From Bhargavaea cecembensis DSE10 (GTDB taxonomy: Bacteria > Bacillota > Bacilli > Bacillales_A > Planococcaceae): a stretch of DNA of 64,000 nucleotides. The position numbers were made by a program, and so were the translations under genes. Under the pieces are notes generated by a model. The model did no database searches and was not told the DNA's origin. It saw nothing but the letters and a program-made list of their open reading frames with translations. The stretch is from contig NZ_AOFT01000008.1 of assembly GCF_000348905.1 (NCBI RefSeq), forward strand, positions 1-64,000, in the 5' to 3' direction. Shown here piece by piece: positions 7,452 through 15,132 of the stretch. Each line of letters starts with the position of its first letter. Within the stretch, counting starts at the first letter, position 1.

Positions 7452-8504
7452 TTACAGGTCATCAAAGCCGTTCAGGTCACTTGTCTTCGTATACTGCCTG
7501 GAGGTCTGCTCGAAAAAGTCCGTTTTTGTATCATCGAAACTGTCGACATAAGCACGGATCCACTTCATCGGATTGTCTGTGTGCTCCGGATAAATCTCTG
7601 ACAATCCGAGCATCCTCAACATTTTATTAGCTCTATATTTAATGTACCCTTCCATCTCCTCAGGGTCGATGCCGTCCACGCCGTCCAGCACATAGCGGCT
7701 CCACAGCGTCTCCTGCACGACCGAATGGCGGTACGCATCATAGATCCAATCGGTGAACTCATGCGTGTTCATCTCCGGGTTCTCCCCCATCGCCGCACGG
7801 AACACATCGCTCATCGCTTTTCCGTGTTCAAGCTCGTCCCGGTTGATGTAGCTGATCATCGTCGACGTGCCGACCATCTTCCCGTTGCGGGCGAGATTGT
7901 AGAAGAAAGCAAAGCCGGAATAAAAGAACAAACCTTCCAGAAGCGTTGTGTACACCATCGCCTTGAGTGCGTTTTCGGTGGTCGGACGGGTTGCGAAATC
8001 ATTGTAGACTTCGGCGATCCGCTCGTTCCTCTTCAGGAGGACCGGATCATGCCGTCCGGTCTCAAAGGACTTCACCTGATTATCGAACGTCGTGACCGAA
8101 CTCAGGACATACGCATAGCTGTGGTTGTGCTCGCTTTCCTGGTCCGCGATCGTTGCGAAAAGGGATTTGACGGAAGGGTCCGTCACGTAGTGGGCAAGCT
8201 TTGCGGCGACGTCCGTCTGCGGGCCGTCGAGCGTCGCAAGCAGGCCTATGATTTTAAGGAATGCCTCCTGTTCGGCCTGGGAGAGGTTTGGAAACTGTTT
8301 TACGTCCTGCGTCATGTCGACTTCGTTGGCCGTCCAGAACAGGGAGCGGATCCGCTGGCGGAGCTTATAGAAATGCGGATACTTCAGGTCATTCCAGTTT
8401 AAAATGCCGCTCGCCTCCCCGCCGAAGATCGCCGTCGCCCGGTTCGGATTGACCGGGTCCAGCACCTTCACGCGGGTAAGCAGCCCGGTGGATTGTGTCG
8501 TCAT
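7452..8504 (-). CDS. nrdF: class I ribonucleotide reductase, beta (radical) subunit
   Basis: The protein is 350 aa. All six carboxylate/histidine metal ligands and the radical tyrosine can be placed: Asp in LATLDGPQ, Glu/His/Tyr in QESEHNHSYAYV, Glu in LLEGLFFYSGF, and Glu/His in RDELEHG. It therefore looks like a tyrosyl-radical enzyme and not a tyrosine-less class. It supplies the radical to NrdE for reduction of ribonucleotides. It is the last gene of nrdE-flavodoxin-nrdF and is separated from the flavodoxin gene by repeat array E. AGAAAGGAG supports the ATG start. Confidence 0.93.
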   Translation of the reverse strand: MTTQSTGLLTRVKVLDPVNPNRATAIFGGEASGILNWNDLKYPHFYKLRQRIRSLFWTANEVDMTQDVKQFPNLSQAEQEAFLKIIGLLATLDGPQTDVAAKLAHYVTDPSVKSLFATIADQESEHNHSYAYVLSSVTTFDNQVKSFETGRHDPVLLKRNERIAEVYNDFATRPTTENALKAMVYTTLLEGLFFYSGFAFFYNLARNGKMVGTSTMISYINRDELEHGKAMSDVFRAAMGENPEMNTHEFTDWIYDAYRHSVVQETLWSRYVLDGVDGIDPEEMEGYIKYRANKMLRMLGLSEIYPEHTDNPMKWIRAYVDSFDDTKTDFFEQTSRQYTKTSDLNGFDDL

Positions 8505-8619
8505 GAATGGTGGCTCCTTTCTGGTGTCAGGGTGATAAAAAAAATACGGTCGAGCGAGCGCTCGCTTCGCAATGTAATCCTTCCATTAAGGCTTCTGATT
8601 GGGCAGCTGCAGTCTGAAT

Positions 8620-8717
8620 GTGGGCACTCGGACAGGATTTCTGTGCACTCACAAACTGATTTTGTTCACTCGGAGTCAACAAGCGGGTACTGGCAAAAAC
8701 ACTCCATTCAATCGGCA
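8620..8717 (+). repeat. 21-bp phased repeat array E (GCACTCGGAC family)
   Basis: CACTCGGA-like words begin at 8625, 8646, 8667, 8688 and 8709, always 21 bp apart. The first three are close matches and the last two are more degenerate. The last overlaps the stop codon region of the flavodoxin gene. The array fills most of the flavodoxin-nrdF gap. The word is the reverse complement of the CGAGTGC word in array D (52623-52713). Confidence 0.7.
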
Positions 8718-9145
8718 ATTGCCGATCCGCAAACCAACCGCTCAACGACATGATGGGTCCATTCCCGCACGGCTTCCTCTTGCCCACCGCGGGGGCTCTG
8801 TTCAATCTTGAGCGGAGGCAGCGGTGATTCATAAAATCTTGCCAGTTTCACTGCGGCCCTGCAGAAAAGCCCGAACTGGGTGTCGCCGGTGCCAAAAATG
8901 AAAGTGTTCGGCGGCTTGTAGCCGACATCCAGAATAAAGTCCTTCACCTCCTCCGGAACGCTCCCCTCCGCCCAGGTGAATGAGCCTAATATTAGCGCAT
9001 CGTAACCGGAAACATCGGGGACAGGCTCCCCGCCGATCCAATGGAAGCCGACGGCATGGCCCGCTTCCTCGAGGCAATCGGCGATCAGCTCCGCCGCTTC
9101 TTTCGTGTTGCCGCTGTAGGTGGCATAGGCGATCAGGATGTTCAT
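8708..9145 (-). CDS. flavodoxin encoded inside the nrd operon
   Basis: The protein is 145 aa; the start at ATG 9145 has GAGGGAGGGA upstream. It is a classical short-chain flavodoxin. The FMN phosphate loop is TYSGNTKE (residues 9-16), with isoalloxazine-flanking segments GSFTWAEG and GTGDTQFGLFC. It lies between nrdE and nrdF, where class Ib operons carry nrdI. It is not an NrdI by its loops, but an electron-donating or cofactor-activating role for NrdF is a reasonable inference. Confidence 0.88.
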   Translation of the reverse strand: MNILIAYATYSGNTKEAAELIADCLEEAGHAVGFHWIGGEPVPDVSGYDALILGSFTWAEGSVPEEVKDFILDVGYKPPNTFIFGTGDTQFGLFCRAAVKLARFYESPLPPLKIEQSPRGGQEEAVREWTHHVVERLVCGSAIAD

Positions 9146-9203
9146 CGGCTGTCCCTCCCTCCTCTGAATGGCGAATATTTGCTTCACATTCGGATGTCAG
9201 TCC

Positions 9204-11405
9204 TCAAGACTGGCACCATTCGCATTCTTCCACGTCACTTGCGGTGGAACGTGTATAGTAGGTCGTCTTCAGGCCCGATTTCCATGCCTGCAGGTGGAGG
9301 TCGAGCAGGACGCTGGCGCGGATAGTGTTCGGAACGTACAGGTTGAACGAGATCGACTGGTCGATGTGGCGCTGGCGGGCGGCGTTTTGCCGGACGCTCC
9401 AGCGCTGGTCGACGATGTAGGCGGAGCGGCGGTAGACGTCATAGGTCCGGTGATCAAGGTCCGGGGCCACGACCGGGAGTTTATAGTCTTTCTTTTCCTC
9501 GTGATAAAACGGCCTGAAGACCGGATCGATCGACGCCGTGGAACCGGCGATGACCGATGTCGAGGAGTTCGGGGCGACGGCCATCATATAGCCGTTGCGG
9601 ACGCCGCTTTTCTCCACTTCTACCCGGAGCGCGTCCCAGCGTTCGCCTTTATACCCGCGGCGTCCGAAGTAGGTTCCGGTCTGCCAGTCAGATCCGAAGA
9701 ACAGCGGATACGCGCCTTTCTCCCCTGCCAGTTTGGCTGATGCGCGGATCGTATGATAGGCGATGTCTTCATATAACTTGTCGGCGAATTCAACAGCCTC
9801 CTCCGACTCCCACTGGATGCTGTTCAGCGCGAGCAGGTGGTGCCAGCCGAACGTGCCGAGGCCGATGCCGCGGTAGCGCCGGTTCGTCACCTGTGCCTGC
9901 AGGACGGGGATCTGGTTCAGGTCAATGACGTTATCGAGCATGCGGACCTGGATGTCGATCAGCCTGCCGAGCACACCCGCCGGAACGGCTTTGCCGAGGT
10001 TGATCGAAGACAGGTTACAGACAACGAAATCCCCCGGCGTCCGGCGGCTGACGATTACACCGTCTTCCAGCACTTCCTGTGAAGCGCTCGTCGCGCTCAT
10101 GTTCTGGGCGATTTCCGAGCAGAGGTTGGACGAGTAGATGATGCCCTCATGCTTGTTCGGGTTCATCCGGTTGACTTCGTCGCGGTAAAACATAAACGGC
10201 ACGCCCGTCTCGAGCTGACTCCGCATGATGCGCTTCATGATGTCGATCGCCGGCACCTTTTCGGAATGGATATCCGGATGGGCGACGCAGTCGGCATACC
10301 GCTCGCGGAACGAGCCCGCCCCGAACGATTCATCATAAAAGTCCTCGAGCGACCAGCCCATCACGGTACGCACTTCATGCGGGTCGAACAGATGCCAGTC
10401 GCCTCTTGCCTCGACCTGCTCCATGAACAGGTCCGGCAGGCAGACGCCGGTGAAGATGTCGTGTGCACGAAGGCGCTCGTCACCGTTGTTCAGTTTGAGG
10501 TCAAGGAACGTGAGGATATCCTTGTGCCAGACATCGAGGTAGACGGCGACCGCCCCCTGGCGCTGGCCAAGCTGGTCGACGGAGACGGCGGTGTTGTTCA
10601 GCTGCTTGATCCATGGAAGCACACCGGAGGACGCGCCCTTGAAGCCTCGGATCGCGGCCCCTCGGGAGCGGACCTTCCCCATATAGACACCGATCCCGCC
10701 GCCGTATTTGGACAGATTCGCGATGTCGGTGTTTGAATCGTAGATGCCCTGGAGCGAATCGTCGACGGTGTCGATAAAGCAGGACGACAGCTGGCCGTGC
10801 GGCTTCCCGGCATTCGCGAGCGTCGGCGTCGCGACGGTCATGTAGAGGTTCGAAAGTGCCCAGTAGGCTTCCTTGATTTTCCCGAGGCGGTCTTCTGTTT
10901 CATTTCTCATCAGCGTCATTGCGATCACGAGCCAGCGCTCCTGCGGCAGCTCGACCTGTTTTTTGTTGAAATCGGTTGCGACATAGCGGTCAGTGAGCGT
11001 CTTTAGCCCTGTGTACGTGAACAGCCGGTCGCGCGACGGATCGAGGAATGTGCCGATTTCCTGCAGCTCACGTTCAGAGTAGTGCTCGGTGAGCGCCAAG
11101 GTGTAGAGACCTGCCTCGGCCTGCGTGCGGACGTGGCGAGCGAAGTCTCCGTAGGCGTCCTCGGTTTCGCGGCGCTCCTGCTGGTCGCGGTACAGTTGGG
11201 CGAGCAAAATGCGCGCCGCGACATCCGTCCAGTAGGTTTCCGACTCATCCACCCGTCCGAGCGCCTCGCGGATGAGGTGCTGAGAGAGGGACGGGCCGCT
11301 GTAGCCTTCTGCCGCACGGCGGAGCGGGGCGATTTTTTCTGAAGTGAATTCCTGTTCAAGCGCGGAAAGGATGTCGAGCTGATCTGTCGGTTTGGTGGTG
11401 ACCAT
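9204..11405 (-). CDS. nrdE: class I ribonucleotide reductase, alpha (catalytic) subunit
   Basis: The 733-aa protein reduces ribonucleoside diphosphates. Visible catalytic features are the redox cysteine in QLSSCF, the thiyl-radical cysteine and glutamate in NLCSEIA, the radical-relay tyrosines in TTYYTRST, and the C-terminal redox pair CEWC. I see no typical N-terminal ATP-cone, so overall activity control by ATP/dATP may be missing. AAGGAGG supports the start. It is the first gene of the operon and is preceded by a cobalamin riboswitch with terminator and by two NrdR boxes. Confidence 0.95.
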   Translation of the reverse strand: MVTTKPTDQLDILSALEQEFTSEKIAPLRRAAEGYSGPSLSQHLIREALGRVDESETYWTDVAARILLAQLYRDQQERRETEDAYGDFARHVRTQAEAGLYTLALTEHYSERELQEIGTFLDPSRDRLFTYTGLKTLTDRYVATDFNKKQVELPQERWLVIAMTLMRNETEDRLGKIKEAYWALSNLYMTVATPTLANAGKPHGQLSSCFIDTVDDSLQGIYDSNTDIANLSKYGGGIGVYMGKVRSRGAAIRGFKGASSGVLPWIKQLNNTAVSVDQLGQRQGAVAVYLDVWHKDILTFLDLKLNNGDERLRAHDIFTGVCLPDLFMEQVEARGDWHLFDPHEVRTVMGWSLEDFYDESFGAGSFRERYADCVAHPDIHSEKVPAIDIMKRIMRSQLETGVPFMFYRDEVNRMNPNKHEGIIYSSNLCSEIAQNMSATSASQEVLEDGVIVSRRTPGDFVVCNLSSINLGKAVPAGVLGRLIDIQVRMLDNVIDLNQIPVLQAQVTNRRYRGIGLGTFGWHHLLALNSIQWESEEAVEFADKLYEDIAYHTIRASAKLAGEKGAYPLFFGSDWQTGTYFGRRGYKGERWDALRVEVEKSGVRNGYMMAVAPNSSTSVIAGSTASIDPVFRPFYHEEKKDYKLPVVAPDLDHRTYDVYRRSAYIVDQRWSVRQNAARQRHIDQSISFNLYVPNTIRASVLLDLHLQAWKSGLKTTYYTRSTASDVEECEWCQS

Positions 11406-11432
11406 GGATATTCCTCCTTAGTTGTTATGGGG

Positions 11433-11502
11433 ATGCGAAATCCGGGGCTGCGGGCGCGAACTGGCGCGGCGCCGGTGCGAAATCTATCTTCAGACGCGCA
11501 AA
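11433..11502 (+). repeat. 21-bp phased repeat array F (TGCGAA, probably the TTCGCGAC family)
   Basis: ATGCGAA, GCGCGAA, GTGCGAA and GCGCAAA begin at 11433, 11454, 11475 and 11496, exactly 21 bp apart. It lies between the riboswitch terminator and the nrdE ribosome binding site. The units are short and degenerate. The flanking GCCG suggests the array is a worn or reversed member of the family of array C (59611-59746). Confidence 0.55.
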
Positions 11503-11537
11503 AGCCCCGTCCGAAGAACGATTCTTCGGCGGGGCTT
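11500..11537 (-). terminator. riboswitch expression-platform terminator
   Basis: On the minus strand GAAGCCCCGCCGAAGAA pairs with TTCTTCGGACGGGGCTTTT. This near-perfect long hairpin with a T run lies between the cobalamin aptamer and the nrdE start, as expected for a transcriptional off-switch. Confidence 0.8.
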
Positions 11538-11639
11538 CCGCTGTTTGCGTGTGGGTAATGGAGGATCGGGGCCGGGAATGAATGAAGAGATGAATAGAAG
11601 ATATGAATGGCCGGCGCCCGTTCGCTTCCACCTCTCAAC

Positions 11640-11818
11640 CCCCGAAGAAAGTGTCGCTTGTCGATGGGCGGCAGGTCTACTGGCTCGCGCTTCTTCCTTC
11701 CGCCGGCCTTCCCGCAGCATGTCTGCAGTGGCTTCCTCGGCGGTCGTCGGCGCTCACAGTTGCGGGGACAGCTCCGGCATTTTCCGGATTCCCTATTAAA
11801 CCGCGATCGGTACCAACC
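11640..11818 (-). promoter_or_regulatory. cobalamin (B12) riboswitch
   Basis: On the minus strand the conserved blocks of the cobalamin aptamer appear in order: GGTTGGTACC, GGGAATCCGG, AGCTGTCCCCGCAACTGTGA, and the B12 box AGCCAGTAGACCTGCC (11686-11671). It precedes a terminator and the nrdE gene. In known cases adenosylcobalamin turns off a B12-independent ribonucleotide reductase when a B12-dependent class II enzyme can replace it. This explains most of the gene-free stretch 11406-12009. Confidence 0.95.
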
Positions 11819-11826
11819 CATCGTTA

Positions 11827-11876
11827 ATACAATATATTGTGTTGTTAACGCTCATATAGCCTAACATATTGTGTTT
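11827..11876 (-). promoter_or_regulatory. two NrdR boxes upstream of the riboswitch
   Basis: ACAATATATTGTGT (11829-11842) is a near-perfect NrdR box. AACATATTGTGT (11863-11874) is a second. Their TATTGTGT ends are 32 bp apart, about three helical turns, the spacing usual for paired NrdR boxes. They overlap the presumed nrd promoter region. The nrd operon would thus be controlled by both NrdR at initiation and B12 at termination. Confidence 0.85.
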
Positions 11877-12009
11877 TAAACCTGAATAGGACGAAAGGCT
11901 ATGAAAATCAGAGAAACGTGTCAGCCACACACGGCTTCTACTATACCAGACATGCGGCGCTCCGCAAGGCCGTTCGTTTATTCCGCCTGTTTCATCTCCG
12001 TATCACGCG

Positions 12010-12633
12010 TCACTCTTCCCAGTCGACAATCGCCAGTGTGAATTCAAGGTCCGCTTCCAGGTGCTCTTCCATCAGGCGGGCCGCTTTTTCCGGATCTCGT
12101 GCGGAAATCGCCTCACAGATCGCAGCGTGTTCGTCAAGGAGACCCGGACGTTTATTGATGACCACCGCACGGCTGAACAGGTAGATAATTGATTGCATGC
12201 GGTCGACGGTCTCGATCATCACCGGATTTCGTGTTTCCCGGACGATGAGGTCATGGAACTTTTTATTCTCACGGACGACAGCGGCGGAGTCGTCCCGGAT
12301 GGCCTTTGCCTTCCCGACTGTTTCTTTCAGTTCATCAAGATCATCATCGATCATGTAGGTAGCTGCCATCCGAGCCGCATGGGCTTCGATGAGGATGCGC
12401 ATCTTAAAGTGATCACGCAATTCCTTGGCACTGGGTTTGAATACTTTTTTGCGCCGTACAAGGCCTTCCTGTTCAAGCCTCCGGATGGCTTCCCTGACCG
12501 GAGTACGGCTCACGCCAATCTCTTCCGCCAGGCGCTCTTCGATCAGTTTCATCCCGCCCGGATAGTTCCCGGTGACAATCTGTTCACGGATTTTTTCATA
12601 GGCAAGCGCCTGTGCTGCACCTCCGGTTCTCAT
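12010..12633 (-). CDS. GntR-family regulator (FadR/VanR type, FCD domain)
   Basis: The protein is about 207 aa from ATG 12633, downstream of AAAGGGGGG. The N-terminal winged helix includes ERLAEEIGVSRTPVREAIRRLEQEGLV. The C-terminal FCD domain shows metal-site histidines (FHDLIVRE, LDEHAAI, MEEHLEADLE). It is divergent from the acid-sugar operon at 12798. Two GTATAC palindromes lie between them, so it probably represses that operon and perhaps itself. The effector is unknown. Confidence 0.9.
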   Translation of the reverse strand: MRTGGAAQALAYEKIREQIVTGNYPGGMKLIEERLAEEIGVSRTPVREAIRRLEQEGLVRRKKVFKPSAKELRDHFKMRILIEAHAARMAATYMIDDDLDELKETVGKAKAIRDDSAAVVRENKKFHDLIVRETRNPVMIETVDRMQSIIYLFSRAVVINKRPGLLDEHAAICEAISARDPEKAARLMEEHLEADLEFTLAIVDWEE

Positions 12634-12687
12634 CAACAGTCGCCCCCCTTTCCTAGTCTCTTTTCTATCTCTATCATACAATATTTT

Positions 12688-12735
12688 CTTGTATACGCTT
12701 TCTGTAATTTTGTATACATGACTGAATACTTATAG
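12688..12735 (+). promoter_or_regulatory. paired GTATAC operators and promoter of the acid-sugar operon
   Basis: TTGTATAC occurs at 12689-12696 and 12710-12717, 21 bp apart. Such GTATAC-centred sites are typical of FadR/VanR-type GntR regulators. The second copy also supplies TTTGTA as a possible -35, followed after 16 bp by TATAGT. This suggests repression by promoter occlusion. Confidence 0.6.
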
Positions 12736-12797
12736 TACACTACAAGAGTCATTATGACTCATAATTCATTGATTTCCCTCCAGGAGGTTATACTCAT

Positions 12798-13691
12798 ATG
12801 AAAATCGGATTTATCGGGCTTGGCATTATGGGCCGCCCAATGGCATTGAACCTTGTTAAAGCAGGCTTTCAGGTAAAGGCATTTGACCTGAGTACAGACG
12901 CACGGAAGATTCTTACGGAAGCAGGTGCCGAGGCAGCCGTTTCTCCACGCGAAGCGGCAACCGGCACGGACATCATCATCACGATGCTTCCGAATGCGGC
13001 GATTGTGAAGGATGTCCTGTTCGGCGAAAACGGCGTTGCGGATGCAGCAAGTGAAGGCGCGATTGTCGTCGACATGAGCTCCGTCTCCCCCGTAGATTCC
13101 TTGCAATGTGCAGAACGTCTGAAGGAGCGTGGCGTCCGCTTTATCGATGCGCCTGTATCCGGCGGTGAGCCGAAGGCGATCGACGGCACGCTTGCCATCA
13201 TGGCAGGCGGAGATGAGTCGGCATTCGCGGAAGTCCGCCCAACTTTCGAAGCGATGGGCTCCGAAGTGACGCATGTCGGCGGTATCGGCAGCGGCTCCAC
13301 GACCAAGCTTGCAAACCAGATTCTTGTGAACGTGACGATTGCCGCAATGTCCGAGGCGGTCGTCCTTGCCTCCAAGGCCGGCGTCGACATCGGAAAAATG
13401 TACGAAGCGATCAGGGGCGGGCTCGCGGGAAGCGCCGTGCTCGATGCGAAGATCCCGATGGTGCTGGAGCGCAACTTCGAGCCGGGCGGCCGGATCGACA
13501 TCAACATGAAGGATCTGACGAACGTGTATAACGCAGCACGCGAGCTCGGCACGCCGATGCCTCTCACTTCACAGGTGCTGGAGATGTTCCATTCGCTCAA
13601 GGCGAACGGGCATGCGACGGACGATCACTCCGGACTGATCCAGTATTATGAAAAGCTTGCGAACTACGAAGTGCCGAAAGGCGGGAAATAA
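12798..13691 (+). CDS. beta-hydroxyacid dehydrogenase, GarR/LtnD (YgbJ) type
   Basis: The 297-aa protein starts with the NAD(P)-binding GFIGLGIMGRPMALNL signature. It carries the substrate-binding DAPVSGGEPKA motif near residue 118 and the catalytic lysine in GSTTKLANQ near residue 170. Members include tartronate semialdehyde reductase (GarR) and L-threonate dehydrogenase (LtnD). The DUF1537 kinase directly downstream and the GntP permease favour the LtnD-like role of oxidising a four-carbon acid sugar. AGGAGG supports the start. Confidence 0.88.
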   Translation: MKIGFIGLGIMGRPMALNLVKAGFQVKAFDLSTDARKILTEAGAEAAVSPREAATGTDIIITMLPNAAIVKDVLFGENGVADAASEGAIVVDMSSVSPVDSLQCAERLKERGVRFIDAPVSGGEPKAIDGTLAIMAGGDESAFAEVRPTFEAMGSEVTHVGGIGSGSTTKLANQILVNVTIAAMSEAVVLASKAGVDIGKMYEAIRGGLAGSAVLDAKIPMVLERNFEPGGRIDINMKDLTNVYNAARELGTPMPLTSQVLEMFHSLKANGHATDDHSGLIQYYEKLANYEVPKGGK

Positions 13692-13692
13692 A

Positions 13693-15114
13693 ATGGCAAC
13701 ACCAAATGAGATCGCAGAAAAGCTGCCGGCATACGGACAGGAGCTTGAACAGCTCTGGAAAGAGGAGCGGGCATCGTTTGACCATAAGATCATCGTGCTG
13801 GACGATGACCCGACCGGCGTTCAGACCGTGCACAACATCCCGGTCTTTACCGACTGGTCGGAAAACACGATCCGTGCCGTGTTCGGTGAAGAGCGCCAGA
13901 TGGTGTTTATCCTGACGAACTCCCGGGCGTTTTCAGAGGAACAGACCAAGCAGGTGCACCAGGATATCGCGGAGCGGATTGCCCGCGTCTCGAAGGAAAC
14001 GGGAAAACCGTTCCTGATCATCAGCCGGGGAGATTCCACGCTTCGCGGGCATTACCCGCTGGAAACTGAAACGCTCCGGAGCACGCTGGAACAAAACCTG
14101 CCGGAAGCCATCGACGGGGAGATTCTGCTCCCATTCTTTAAAGAAGGCGGCCGCGAGACCATCGGCGATGTGCACTATGTAAAGTCCGGTGACACCTACG
14201 TCCCTGCAGGAGAAACCGAATTCGCGAAGGACCGCATGTTCGGGTACACGAGCAGTGACCTGAAGGACTATGTGGAAGAAAAGACGGCCGGTGCATTTAA
14301 AGCTGAAGATGTCCTGTCCGTCACGCTTGATGAACTCCGCTCGCTTGATCTGGATTCGGTTACGGATAAGCTGATGTCCCTGAAAGATTTCGGCAAGATG
14401 GTCGTGAATGCAGTGGACGAAGAAGACGTTCGCGCGTTCTCCATCGCCCTTCTCCGCGCGATGAAGCAAGGCAAGCGGTTCATCTTCCGGACGGCTGCCG
14501 CATTCACGAAAGTGATCGGCGATGTGCCGTCCAAGCCGGTGCTGACAAAAGAAGAGCTCGTATCAGAAGAGTCACGCGGCCACGGCGGCCTTATCATTGT
14601 CGGCTCCCATGTGAAGAAGACGACCGAACAGCTGGAGCAGCTAAAGACGCTGGGCAATATCCGGTTTGTCGAATTCCAAGTGAAGCTGGTCGCGGATGCG
14701 GAACAATTCCAAGAAGAAATTGCACGTATCCAGGACACGGTGAATGCCGGCATTGCGGAAGGAACGTCCATCTGTGTCTACACATCGCGCGAGCGGCTTG
14801 ACCTCGGCGAAGGGCGGCAGGAAGAGGAACTGGCACAGTCCGTGAAAATTTCGGAGGCAGTGACGACGTTCGTCCGGAACTGCGACCCTCAGCCTTCGTA
14901 TGTCATCGCAAAAGGCGGGATCACTTCGAGCGATGTGGGAACGAAGGGACTTGGCGTCAAAAAAGCCGAGGTCATGGGACAGGCAGCACCGGGCGTCCCT
15001 GTGTGGAAAACCGGCAAAGAAAGCGTGTTTCCGGAAATCCCTTATATCATCTTCCCCGGCAACGTCGGAGATGCCGATACACTAAAAACAGTCGTCGCAC
15101 GGCTGGAGTCCTAA
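13693..15114 (+). CDS. four-carbon acid sugar kinase (DUF1537, YgbK/OtnK type)
   Basis: The protein is 473 aa from ATG 13693, which lies 1 bp after the dehydrogenase stop and is therefore probably coupled. The N-terminal substrate domain has LDDDPTGVQTVH and SRGDSTLRGHYP. The C-terminal nucleotide-binding half carries KGGITSSDVG and PGNVGDADTL. The family phosphorylates D-threonate, D-erythronate, L-threonate or 3-oxo derivatives. Its place after a LtnD-like dehydrogenase suggests it phosphorylates a 3-oxo-tetronate. The matching class II aldolase (OtnC) and isomerase (OtnI) are not in the operon. Confidence 0.92.
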   Translation: MATPNEIAEKLPAYGQELEQLWKEERASFDHKIIVLDDDPTGVQTVHNIPVFTDWSENTIRAVFGEERQMVFILTNSRAFSEEQTKQVHQDIAERIARVSKETGKPFLIISRGDSTLRGHYPLETETLRSTLEQNLPEAIDGEILLPFFKEGGRETIGDVHYVKSGDTYVPAGETEFAKDRMFGYTSSDLKDYVEEKTAGAFKAEDVLSVTLDELRSLDLDSVTDKLMSLKDFGKMVVNAVDEEDVRAFSIALLRAMKQGKRFIFRTAAAFTKVIGDVPSKPVLTKEELVSEESRGHGGLIIVGSHVKKTTEQLEQLKTLGNIRFVEFQVKLVADAEQFQEEIARIQDTVNAGIAEGTSICVYTSRERLDLGEGRQEEELAQSVKISEAVTTFVRNCDPQPSYVIAKGGITSSDVGTKGLGVKKAEVMGQAAPGVPVWKTGKESVFPEIPYIIFPGNVGDADTLKTVVARLES

Positions 15115-15132
15115 TAGAAAGAAGGTACCCAT

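Noticed and set aside
12759-13600. Antisense open frames over the acid-sugar dehydrogenase gene.
   Set aside because: The sense gene has full family signatures and a ribosome binding site; the antisense products show none.
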